DNA from: Ruminococcus sp. CAG:403
GTDB taxonomy: Bacteria; Bacillota; Clostridia; Oscillospirales; Ruminococcaceae
Assembly (NCBI GenBank): GCA_000437255.1
Contig: FR899045.1
Coordinates: 1 to 15,047 of the forward strand
Direction of reading: 5' to 3'
Length of the DNA: 15,047 nt
Notes under the pieces: generated by a model
What the model saw: the letters and a program-made list of their open reading frames with translations, nothing else
What the model was told of the DNA's origin: nothing
Databases searched by the model: none
Shown here: piece by piece, positions 1-12,000 of the stretch
Layout of the letters: the number at the start of each line of letters is the position of its first letter
How positions within the stretch are numbered: the stretch's first letter is position 1
Translations under genes and position numbers: made by a program

Positions 1-64
1 CGTCTGCATCCTGGATACCATTGTAATTTTCGTCCTCCCAGATGTAGCTTTCAATAGATGCCGT
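1..64 (-). repeat. Start of SdrD B-like repeat 13 (cut by window edge)
   Basis: TASIESYIWEDENYNGIQDA (W codon 38) carries a complete calcium-loop start and runs off the window, so the array and the gene continue below position 1. Its opening matches repeats 3 and 5-12. Confidence 0.85.
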
Positions 65-3000
65 TTCAAATTGTGTCAATCCACCATTATGCTGCGGTAC
101 CTCATTTGTCAGATTTGCCGGTGCGTAAACGACACCATCAATTTCTACGGTATGCTGCTTGCTGTCATCTTCTGCCTTAGAAGCAAGAATAATATGTGTC
201 TCATCCTTCGCCAGCATACTGCCATCTTCAGGATTTAAGAAACTATTGGGCAGGTTTTCGTCAGAAGCTGCATAGCGCTTCGTTACAGCATACGAATTTG
301 GAATAGAATCTGGATCTATCCACAATTGATAGCCATAAATACGATTTTGATTGCCGTCTTCTTCCGTATGGCTCAAATCTCTCGGAACATGTACGTCCAA
401 ATCCTCAAATTCATACGTGCCATTTTCAATCAATTTTGATACTTCAAAGGATTCATCCGGTACCCATTCGCCGTTTTCATAAATTTCTCGCTTGAGAATA
501 ACACGTAACGGTTCATCAAATGGCAATTCGTCCGCATTTTGCAAACCATCATAATTACGATCTTCCCAGATGGTGCCACGGATGATACCTTGATCTGCCT
601 GTTTCAAGCCAGCATCATAATGCGCCGTATCGGTTCCACAAGCCAGATCAACTTGACGCATGGTGCCGTTTGCATCCGGTACTTCCCGTACAGATGCCGA
701 ATTCCAATTGCCATTTTGATCGGTCTGTGCTTCCGCAGCAGGAATGAGGTACTCATTAGAAGCAGTCAGTACCGCATGATCCAGAACAAGGTCACTATCC
801 AGTGTAGCATCTTCGCCGACACGATATTTTGTTGCCAGATAATTACCATGGAGGTTTTCCAAAGTAAGCTGATAACCTGCTGCATAATCGACTTGTTCGA
901 TGCGAACCCATGTTGGCAGTTCTGATAATGTATACTTGCCGTCTTCTCCTGTTGTTGCAGTAAATACTGTTCCATTGGATTTCCATTCTGTGCCATCCCA
1001 ATAATACTGAATTGCCCGAACGGTAACATTGGCAATTGCTTCCCGATCTGCATCGGTGTAGTCCGCTTCCGCATCGTCCTGTAAACCATTATAGTTTTTG
1101 TCGATCCAAATTTTGCCTGAAATGTCTCCGGTTTCCAGCTGCTTAAAGCCTGCATCATATCCGGAAACATCTTCCTTGCAGAGGATGTCCTTTCCATCTA
1201 TGTTATAGAACGACTGATTGGCATCTGACTCATTCGTGTCTGCTGCCGGGATGATGTATTCCTCTCCAGCAGTGAAATATCGGCTTTGTTCCTCTAAATC
1301 GCTGTCCTTTGTTGCATCATCGCCCTGGCGATACCAGGTAATGGTAGCATTATCCGGAACCGCACTGGTCATTTTCAGCTTATAGAAACTGAGGTATGTC
1401 TTTCCATCCACATTGAGGAAAGTTTCTACCTGATCAAAATGATACTTGCCATCTGCGCCAGAAGTTGCAACTCGGTTTGTTCCAGTAGATATATAAGTGC
1501 CATCTTGGCAGTAATATTGTTCCAATGTAATTTCTACACCAGAAATACCAACCTCGTCTGTATCCTGTACGCCGTTATAATTTTGATCGTCCCAAATATA
1601 GCCGTCCACTTGTGCCTGCTCCACTTGCTTCAAGCCGCCGTTCCAATTTTCTTGTGCTGCGACAGCATCCGCAAGATCATAGGTCTTTCCAGCATATGCA
1701 ACACAATATTCCTGTTCGCTCTCCGCCTTGGCATCTGCTGCAAGAATCAGATACTGATCTGTTGCAGTCAGATAAATGTCTTTGCTTTGATACGGATCGG
1801 AAATCCGGAATTTGCTGTCACCGCCTGATTTGGTGATGCCATAGGTAATTACACCAGCATCATTCATTGGCAGTTGATCCAATTTTACTTGATAGCCTGC
1901 TAAATATCGCTTTCCTGCTACTTCCACATAAGTAGGAAGCTGCTCAAATTGATAAGTACCGTCATCCGCAGTCTGAATGGTTACCGTACCATCCGGCTGT
2001 TGATTCCACCGTGTACCATCCCAGTAAGACTGTTCCAGGGTAATTGACAAGCCACCAAAGCCGGTTTCATCCTCCTCCATGTTGCCATCATAATTGATGT
2101 CCTCCCAAATGGTTCCGCTAATGGAAGAAGTCTGGAAAGCATGAATACCGCCTTGATATGCGTTATGAATCTTCTTACTTTCTGTCCAGTCATAAAGAAT
2201 TGCAGTGTCATCTGTTTGACCGTACGTACGAGTATAATAATCATTGTACTGCGGTGTGTCACCGGTTCGCTCTCCTCGGAACGATTCTGCCTCTGCTGCC
2301 ACAATCAGATATTCTTTCTGTCCCATAAAGGTCAGCGTAGATTCTTCCAAATGCAGCTGATTGTCATTTGCAAGAACAGTAACTGCATAGCCATCCGGCA
2401 ATGCATCCAGATGCAGCTTGTACCCTGCCAGGTAGCATGTTCCATCTACTTCTATATAAGTTGGAATCGCATCAAATTGGTATACGCCACTGGCATCTGT
2501 CGTTGCAGTTTGTGTGGTATCAGTCTCCTGCCATGCTGTGCCGTCCCAATAGAACTGACACAGTGTCAAATGCAGGTTGCCGTAACCACTTTCTGTTTCG
2601 TCCAGAACTCCGTCATAATTGACATCCTCCCAAACGATTCCCTTCAGCATTGCAGTTTGAATGGCCTTTAAACCACCGTTATAATCTGTCACGGTTTCTT
2701 TTGCAGTTACTATGTCATACTGTACATTGTCGTAAGTCCGTACATAATAAGTATGGAATCCAACCTCTCCGCTGCCAGTATTGCCGTGTACAGCCTGCTT
2801 TGCCAGCAGAATGTAATCTCCCGCTTCCTGAAAATCTACGGTATGATCGGCATGGCTTTCCTGCGTTTGTGCCAACAGGTCGCTGTTGATAGAAATTCCG
2901 GTGAGATCCAATACCTGATACTTCGTTACAGCAAATCCATCTGGCACCGCCTGCATCCGCAGCCGATAGCCTGCCAAGTATATCTCGCCATCTACGCTTA

Positions 3001-6000
3001 GATAGGTTGGCTGATTCTGGAATTGATACATACCCGTTTTGGCATTGGTTTGCGCAGAAAGTGTTTGATAAAGCTGCCATTGCTGGTTTTCATCCAGGTA
3101 ATACTGATCCAGGTAAACAGTCTGTGCTGTTTCCATTGCCGTTTCCCCAATGTTTTTCAAACCGTCATAGTTCTGATCCAACCAGACGATGCCTTGGATA
3201 TTGGCTGTTTCGAATTGCTTCAAGCCGCCATTATACTGATTGATGCTGTCTTGCTTCAAAATACTGTCATATTGTTTTTGTGTCACTGCATCCGTCAAAT
3301 CATACGGTGTATTGCCCTGAGATTCCTGTGCAACTAAGAAGTAATCTCCATGATCCGGTGCGGTCAGATAGTTGGTTTCCGCAATCCAATCGCTGTCAAT
3401 TGCAGTATCATCCGTTGCTTGCTGATACCGTGTAACTGCATAGCCATTCGGCAATTTTGCGCAAATGCGATAATATGCCAGACAATCTGTTGTTCCTACA
3501 ATGAGGTGCGTCGGAACATTGGCAAATGTATAGATGCCATTCTTATTGGTTGTTGCCGTTCGATCAGAATCTGTCTTGACGTACTGCTTAGATGCAGGAT
3601 CGTAGTAATACTGTTCCAATGTCACAGAAACACCGCTCTTACCCTTTTCCGCAGCATCCTGTATGCCGTTGTAATCGGTATCTTCCCAAACAATTCCCTG
3701 AACGGTTGCAGTTTCCCGCTGCTTGAGACCTGCATCCAAATTTGCATAATCTCTTGCCTTGACCAGATCGTAGTATTTCTTTTCTGCTTGATCCGGTGTG
3801 TCAATGTTCGGAATGTTTGTTTCACAGATAGATGCCCAATTGTAGTCCACATAAGATTCTGCTGGAGCATTTTGTGTACCTGCCGTTGCTTCCTGTGCCA
3901 GAATCAACATTTCATGCCGATTCTTCTGCACCGTAATTGGCAGAGCACCCGTTTGCTGACTATCCTCCACAGTATCAGAATCTGCTACAGCCAGCTTGCT
4001 GTATACCACATCTGGATCTGCATCATTCCAATACTTGGTTGCTGCATAATCGGTCGGAAGTGTTTGCAGAATCACCTGATAACCAGCCAGATACAGCTTG
4101 CCATTTTCCTCTACGAAAGTCGGCAAATCTGCAAAAGTATAGGCGCCGGATTTGGTGGTTTGATGGGTTCGGTAGGTTCCATCTACCAATACCCACTGAT
4201 CCTCTTCATAACGATACTGCTGCAAGGTTACAGTAGCTGGGTTTTTGCTGCTGCTGTAAAGCGGTTCCTTTTCATCCTGGATACCATTGTAATTGGTATC
4301 TGTCCAAACAACGCCCTGAATGGTTGCTGTTTCGAACTGCTTCAGTCCACCGTCATATCCAGAATAGTCTGTTGCCTTGATGAAGTCATAAGCATAAGCA
4401 TGATCGCCCGTATGCAGCTGTGCATCATCGTAAAGAATGTAAGGTTCAAAATAGGTATTTCCATCGATGCCGGGTTCTGTTTCCGGCTTGGATTTTTGTG
4501 CTGTGATGAAATAATCACCGTCTGCCGGAGAAGTCAGATACGATGCGATATCATAATTGGTATATCCTGCACCATACTGATCATTTCGTGCAATCAAATG
4601 ACTATCCAGTTCCTGCGCTTCCATGCCGTCATTCTGGCGATAACGAGTTACTGCATAATGCGTTGCATTGCTTGGCAGAGACAATAGTTTCAAGCGATAG
4701 TGTGCCAGCACTTTTTCACCATTCTGTTCGGCATAGGTCGGAACACCTGAGAAGGTGTACTTTCCATCGCTGTCAGTTTTTACAATGCGGTTTCCACTCG
4801 GTACTGCAACATAACTGCCATTTTGCAAAATGTACTGTTCCAGTTGGATTTCTGCACCAGAAATGCCTTGTTCATAGAACTGTGTAATGCCGTCACTTGT
4901 TGTGATGGTGTTGCGAATACCGTCATAGTCAAATGCTTCCTGATATAGACCTGCCGCATTGGTTCCATTGTCATCCCAAAGATAGCCTGTTACTTCAGAG
5001 GTTTGAATTTCTGTAAAGCCGCCGCTGTAATCCAACAAGCGCTGTGCTTCACTCATGTCATAATAGGTATCCTTGTATGCTACAAGATTGTCATTCCGAT
5101 CGGTGTCTGTCTGTGTGGTTTCGCCAGCAACAAGAATCATGTGTTCTGCTTCGTCATAGTTATGATACGTTGCCGTGACATTGCCACTCTCATCGTAGTC
5201 ATACCATTCATCTCCAATGAGATAATATGACCATATTCCCTCATACTGTAAATCGCTGTTTTCAGCAGAATGAGAAGTCGGATACTGCTTGTACTTGGTA
5301 ATGGCATACTTTTGATATAGATCTGCATTTTTGTCCGGATTGATCCATACACGATAGCCAGCTAAGCACTTCTTGCCATCCTTGTCATAGAGACTGGATA
5401 CATTCTGGAATACATAAGAACCAGATTCTGCGGTTTGAATATCCCGATCTTCTGCTTCGTTCCGAATCCATTCGCCGTCATCGTAATAGAATGCCTGTAA
5501 GGTAACGGTAACACCGCCAATTCCCTTTTCAAATGTATCCCGAATACCATTATAATTTTCATCGTTCCAAATCCATTGACCAATAAATCCACGAGAACCA
5601 TCTACAAATCCCAAAGAAACATGATTGTTAATCTGGAAAGTCTGTCCATCTGCTTCAAACAGCGGAGCCTGTTTTTCGTCATACGGAATACCAGTCAAGA
5701 ACGGTCTGGTTCGGAAACTGCCCACTGCCTTGGTCAAATCGTTGTCATCTTCCGCAGCAAGCGGATCATTGTGCAGAGTAAAAGGAGATGGTTTATATGG
5801 TACTGTAGAAGATCCATCGTATTTTGCCACTGCTACATAATTTTGGTTCGGATATAGGCGGAACTGATAGTATCCATCTGTTCCTGTGCGGAATACTGCT
5901 GGATTTCCATCCCCGTCTACCGCAACTTCTGCTGCAACGGTTCCGTTCGCATCGACTTCATGCATTTCAACCAGAACATCTTCCAGTTTTGGCTCGTCTT

Positions 6001-9000
6001 CCTGCATGATACCGTCACTTTCCACCGTTTCCTCTTCTGTTCCGGCATTTTGAATGGTTTCATCTACCCATGCCCATCCGCCATAGGTATACCCTCTGGA
6101 TACACCCAGCATATAGGAGGTCATCGCGGTATCATATGTTTCATGCTTTGCAGCATCTTCTTCCACAGCATTCACATGAATCGGTGCAGTCTGTACAACC
6201 AGATGTCCAATGGAATTCTTCATGTTTTCTGCCGTGTTGAATATAGCAGCAGTATCGTCGCTGCCGATACCATCATAAATTGCAGCACCGTTTCGATACA
6301 CCTTAATATTGGTCTTTGTCTGTCCCAATTCTCTTGTGGTAACAGAATACTGATCGTATGCCTCCGGAAGTGTATACCGCAACAAGTAGTCACCCGGCGT
6401 CAAATTAGACAGAATAAAGTATCCCTGATTGCCGTAATAATCGCTTTCTGTGGTATATGTAACTGGCCCGTCAAATGTATATTGATAAGCAGTTGGATTG
6501 TTATCTACATTGGTCAGGTACGCACCGGTTTCCTTATCCCGAATGACGTAACGTGGACGTTCCGGATTGGGGTTGGTTTCCGGTTCTGGATCCGGTGCAA
6601 CGGCATCGCCGTTTACATTAACCGAATAGCCCTTTGTTGTCAGTAATTCTACGACGACACCATTGATACCAGGATCATCTGGCTTTCCGTCAAAGTCAAT
6701 ATCGGTTGTCCATTGACCAGTTGGCAGCATCCGTCCATTTTCTGCCTTTGCATATTCTGCTTCGTTGCACTGGGCATCGTAATTGAAGTCACTCCAAACG
6801 TAACTACCAAGATAACCCTTTCCGCTCGGTGCAGAAATATATGCGCCAGCCTGTCTGTTTTCCAATAGTTCATAAGAGCTTCCAATTGCAGAGCTGCTAT
6901 GGAAACCGCCTGCAAAGGTGTTCCACTGTGTGAATGCCTTTACCTGCTCCTTAATACGCTCAATGGAAGCAGCACCTTCCAAGCCTACTTCCGGTGTACC
7001 AACATATTTCGGAAGGTTCAGCGGTGCGTGCAGTTCGTAATAGAGTTCCATCCGATTTTTCTTAGAAATTTGTGCATCAGCACTGCTCATCTCTGCCCAA
7101 ATCGCACGAATACCACGAATCAAAGTTTCATATTCCGTATCGGAAATCTGACCGGATTCATGATCTTCCATCAAATCCGAAAGCTTTACAAAATATGCAC
7201 TTTTTCCCCGTACATTGCCGTACAGATCCTCATAGAATTGCTTCTTTTCTGCATCTGTAAAATCAGAAGATGGAATTGGAAGCTGACTGGTATCTTGTAA
7301 GAGGTAGCTGCCATTCTTCTTCGTAATTGGCCCTACCCAAACACTATACGCCTCTGGTTCGAGGTTAACCGTTGTGCCGTCAGACTGAATCCGCTTCAAC
7401 TGTACCGAATCCGGAATCAGGTATCCATTCCAGGTAGAATTTCGGTGTTCCTCTGCGTTGGTTGCTTTGGTATCTCCATCATAAGGCAATACATCATAAA
7501 ACAGAATTTTATTGTATACTGTATCGCTGTCGGAGCTATTCTGCAACGATGCTGAATAGGAGTATGCACTGCCCTCTGGTACACGAACCGGTATTGCAGT
7601 TTGTACAGAGTCCAAATCGGAAGTAGCGGTTTTCATCTGTGTAACCGTATTGACCGACCGCAGAGAAAGTGCCTGTGACGTGATGGTGATTGCCATATCA
7701 CTGCTGTTGTTGTTTGCATTGACATCATGACTGTCTACTTCGTAGGCAACCATCTTTACCTTATCCTGCTTCGGCGGAATCAGCGGATTAAATGCGCCGT
7801 CCTTAAAGCCGTATGCCTTTGCCTGCAACAATTCTGTCGAAACCATATTGCTATTGGTGGTATCCAGCGGCACCATCATATCGATTACGATTCGCAGCCC
7901 CGGACTGAGCGTTCCAGAGAATTTAAAGTTAACAATTTTTCGGTTTAATGCTGTAGTAGAAATTGGTTTTGTTATAAAATATGGATTTGGATTCTTCTTG
8001 GGGTCTAGATCCATGCTTGCCTCATCGACATCTGCATAGGATTTGTTTTCCAAGTCCACTCCATCCAAGGTGAGATCGCCGGCATTCTGAAGAGAAACAA
8101 ATTCTCCCTTTTCATTTTCAATGTGCCAAGTCCACTGTGGCGTTACGCCATCCAGATTCTCTGCCAATTTTGTTACAACAGTGTTTCCGTTTTCATCTTC
8201 TGTGGTCTCTGCAACATTCTTATAATGATTGCCGACATAGTAATTTTCAATGCTGCCATTCGAGTCATCCTGGTATGCTACATATTGGAAAGCATCTTCG
8301 GAAAGGGTTTCCAAATACGGCAATGCCAGTGAAATGGTCGGATTGGACAAATTATCGTCTTCTACATCCTTTTGACCATATTTTTCTGTCTTTAAAATAT
8401 CATGGCTCAAGTTTTTGTAAGTAACCGTGTACTTCATCATCTTGCTGACATTGCTGTCAATGCTGGTGATGTTTTCGTTCCATGCAAATTCTGTTCTTGC
8501 AGCGCCGCTGAAATATCTTGCACTAATATCAATACCCAGCCATGGAAGCTGCGGATCCAGATAGAATCCGACTCTGGAACGAGTACCGGAAACGGCATAT
8601 TTGAAGTCATCGCTTCGTAAAATAACGCTTGCAAAATGATTGTTGTGCAGGGCAATCGAAATTGCCTGATTTTCCGGCTGCGTCATAAATGCAACACGTG
8701 CACCATTTTCCTTGATGTTTTCACTCAATGGTTCCAGTCCATAGCCATTCGGATCCATCTCGTTGCGGTCTTGTCTGCCGTCTGTTGCATCGTCCGCATC
8801 TACATCCAGATACAATCCCTTTGGCACTGGATAATAACGAGGTGCTTCGGCTGCATTCAGCGTCAGCGTGTTTTCTGTAAATCCTTCTGTACGAATCACC
8901 CAGCGTACCTGCCGAACGGATTTTCTCAGATTGATCTGAGAAAGCTGCTGTTTCAGCTGTTCATTGGTATTGTCAAAATGCAGGGCGCTTTCGTTTAATG

Positions 9001-12000
9001 AGATGGATACATTGGCATCTAGTGCGTAGCCTGCCTCATCACCAATCTGTACCCACCAGCTGGTACCTTTTCCACTATTGGCATATGCATTGGAATAAAT
9101 ACCATCGTCCTGCTCCGTTTCCGGTGCAAGGAAGCCAGTTTCCTGATCCGGCGCAGTACTGATCAGTACATACGGATAAACTTTCAGATGCTTTGTCAGA
9201 ATATCGTGTGCTTGTTCTGCATCCGCAGCATATTCTGTTTCCAGTTCAGCAGCAGACGGAATTGCCCACTTACCAGTGGAGATTTCCGAAACAATCGGAT
9301 AAACCAACTCGGATACATGCGGGGTTACACCTGCATAATTGACCGGTGCTTCCTGATCCGTACCACGCAGAGTTGCATAATTTGCGAGATTATAATTGAC
9401 CACAAATTCATGAACCGATGCTGTATCATTGGAAACTTGGTCGATGTAGCTGACAGTATGATAAGCCTGCTTGATGTGCGGGTCTTCTGCAATGACAATG
9501 GAGGAATTCGGGTCGTTGACACGAACACGCTCATAATTCAAATCCGCACGAATAGTGGTCTTTGGTGCAATTACCGCTACTTTTGCAGAGGACGCAATTA
9601 AGTAGATTCCACCTGGTGTTACGCCGTCAAATGGTTCCATCGTTGGAAGTGCGCTTGTCTTGGGGTGATCGGGATCATTGATCCGCACCGCATTTTGCAG
9701 CAGCATTCCTTCCATGGTTTGTCCGTAGAAATTAAAGTCATACGTATCATAAGCGATATCAGATGCCGAAACTTCCTGCTCCTGCTTCTTCTCGTAAACT
9801 AGATTTCCATATGCATTGTAGACATCATTTCCATTTGCATCCTTTTTCGGCATTAAGCAGCCGCCACGTGTATGATAGGTTCCATTCTCGTCTCGTTCTG
9901 CAAATAGGCCATCTTTGGTAATTGCAAATTTTCCATCTGTCTGCTCGAAGGTCACATAAACTTTGGAATAATAATCTTCCCAACTGCTTTCTTTATCATC
10001 CGGCAGTTCCAGATTATCAATTCTTGTTTTAATTTTAAAGTTAAGAGATCCGTTGAAATAACCAGCCGGATGATAACCTGCTACATAGGTATTGTCATCG
10101 TTGCAGTCAAATCCTGCCTCCGGTGGAGTGGTAATTTCAAATACCAATGTTTCACCGCCGCGCTTTGTAGCGGAATCTGCTCGTGTCAGCTGAAGGGATT
10201 CATTTTCTGCCGGCGCAACCTGATCTGCAAAATAGCGCTGCGTCAGTTCAATGCCCCATCCGGCTGCCTTGGCTTCCGCCATGGTCAGCTTCTGAGTAGT
10301 TCCGGATTTATCGGTATATTCCAAATAGTAGTCATCCAACGTATCGTCATCGTCCCAATACCGTACCTGTTCCGGCAACTGGAATGTTACCACCATTTTT
10401 GCATGGAAGATGCTACCACGATAACGGTAATCGTCTCCGGACTGGCTGGACACCTTGGCACTATACCAGAGAATATCGCTATAATCAAAGTCCTTGCCAC
10501 GATACTGATAATTTTGACGGGTTTCTATCTCTTCCAGGTCTTCCTGATTTCCGGTAAATCCTTTCAGACCCAACTCGGTTTTCTCCGCAGCCACCATATT
10601 TTCTGCCTTCAGAGAAGGTGTCTGCGTGCGAATCTTTAAGGTATTTACCACACCGGAATCCTGCATGATCAGTGACGACGTAATATCAGTAAAGATCATA
10701 TCCGTCTGGTCATCATAGAGGGAGACATCTCCGTTTAATGCCGATCGAATGCTTTCCGAAAGTGGCTGATTCTGACGGTATTCGTCCATTTCCATGGCTT
10801 CATTTTCTGCATACCGCTTCATATTGCCCATCATGTAAGTTCCATCTTCATATTTATGCTGTAGCAAAACATATGGATCTGAACTAGTAGTGGAAAGACC
10901 ATCCTGATCGGTATCCGGCCGCATTGGCAGAGTATCCTCAGACTTGTAGTATTGGGTATCCTTCCAGTCGTGATAGTAACGAATTCCCTTTGCAGTTGCT
11001 GCAACAGCATCCTTCCGCTCATCTGTATGCCGGAAGGCATAAGTGTAATATGTATTGACAATTGGTGTAATCACTGCCTGCGAGCAAACCGTATAGGGAT
11101 TGTTCTTGATGTCACCATCCGTCAGGAATCGATATGCATGTACCTTACTGGAAACATAGGAATAGTTGTTCAAGTAATTTTGCAGCAGATCTTCTTCCTC
11201 TTCCCCGTTGATGATATCATCCGGTTCTGCATAGGTAAAGGTCTTGATACAGAAGTTGTAGAGCGATCCATTTTGAATGGAGGCGTCCTTTTTCGACTTC
11301 TCTGCCAGCTGAGCAGCTGTCATTGCCTGTTCGGTATCGTTTTCTTCTTTTGCAAAAATCTGTACAACATAGCGCTTTGTGGACGCATCATAGTAGACTG
11401 CTGTATCATACAAAGCTGCCTGATCGGACAATTCCGTGGTGGCGTCCTTTTGATACAACTTCCATTCCAGCTTTTTCGCCTGATTCTTTGTGTTGTCAAC
11501 GGTAAAACGAGAACCATCTGCTGCCACCGGAACAATGCCATATGGCAGAATGTTCGTAATAACCGGAAGAGAAAGTGTTCCCTTTTGACCGCCGTCTGTT
11601 CCATAGCTATGCAATGCCTTTTCATTGTTATAACCATTCGTTCCAGCCGAACCACTATAACCATACGCATCCCAATAATAGTTGTTCTCTACATGAACAT
11701 TGAGCCAGTTTACTTCTCCTTGGGTTTCTGTATAGTACTGTTCTACTGTCTTTCCGTACATTTCTGCTTCATCTGTACCGATTGTTTCACTAATGGTTGC
11801 CCAGCTGCGAACCAATGGCTGACGCTGTACGGCTCTTGTTCCAGCTTCTGCATAGAAGACGGTGGTACCCTTACTATACCAATCTATTTGCTGATTGTTG
11901 GTGAAGTGATAACCGTTTTCATCTCGGATCACTTCCTTATTTTGGATGTTGTATCCATTTACAGAAGGCGTATTGGGAGAAGCTGCCAAATATTTTAAAG

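Noticed and set aside
766..1197. Minus-strand open frame of 143 codons in another phase
   Set aside because: It lies out of phase over repeats 11 and 12, which read perfectly in the main frame; the protein is Met- and Gln-rich without pattern.
3350..4687. Plus-strand open frame of 445 codons
   Set aside because: It is the exact codon-aligned antisense of the giant gene. The predicted protein is Cys-, Ile- and Arg-rich with no domain pattern, as expected from reversing Ala, Asn and Thr codons, and no similar frame is conserved between repeats.
5960..6646. Plus-strand open frame of 228 codons
   Set aside because: Antisense to repeats 1 and 2, whose strands and calcium-loop parts are plainly coding on the minus strand.
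6713..6727. LPTG sequence as a possible sortase signal
   Set aside because: It reads LPTGQ, not LPXTG, lies in the middle of repeat 1 and has no hydrophobic segment or basic tail after it.
1..6820. Regular 0.5 kb periodicity as a CRISPR array or DNA satellite
   Set aside because: Periods are uneven multiples of three, conservation is at protein level, and the units are coding throughout.
10952..11998. Plus-strand open frame of 348 codons
   Set aside because: Codon-aligned antisense of the giant gene, with the same unnatural Ile/Cys-rich composition.
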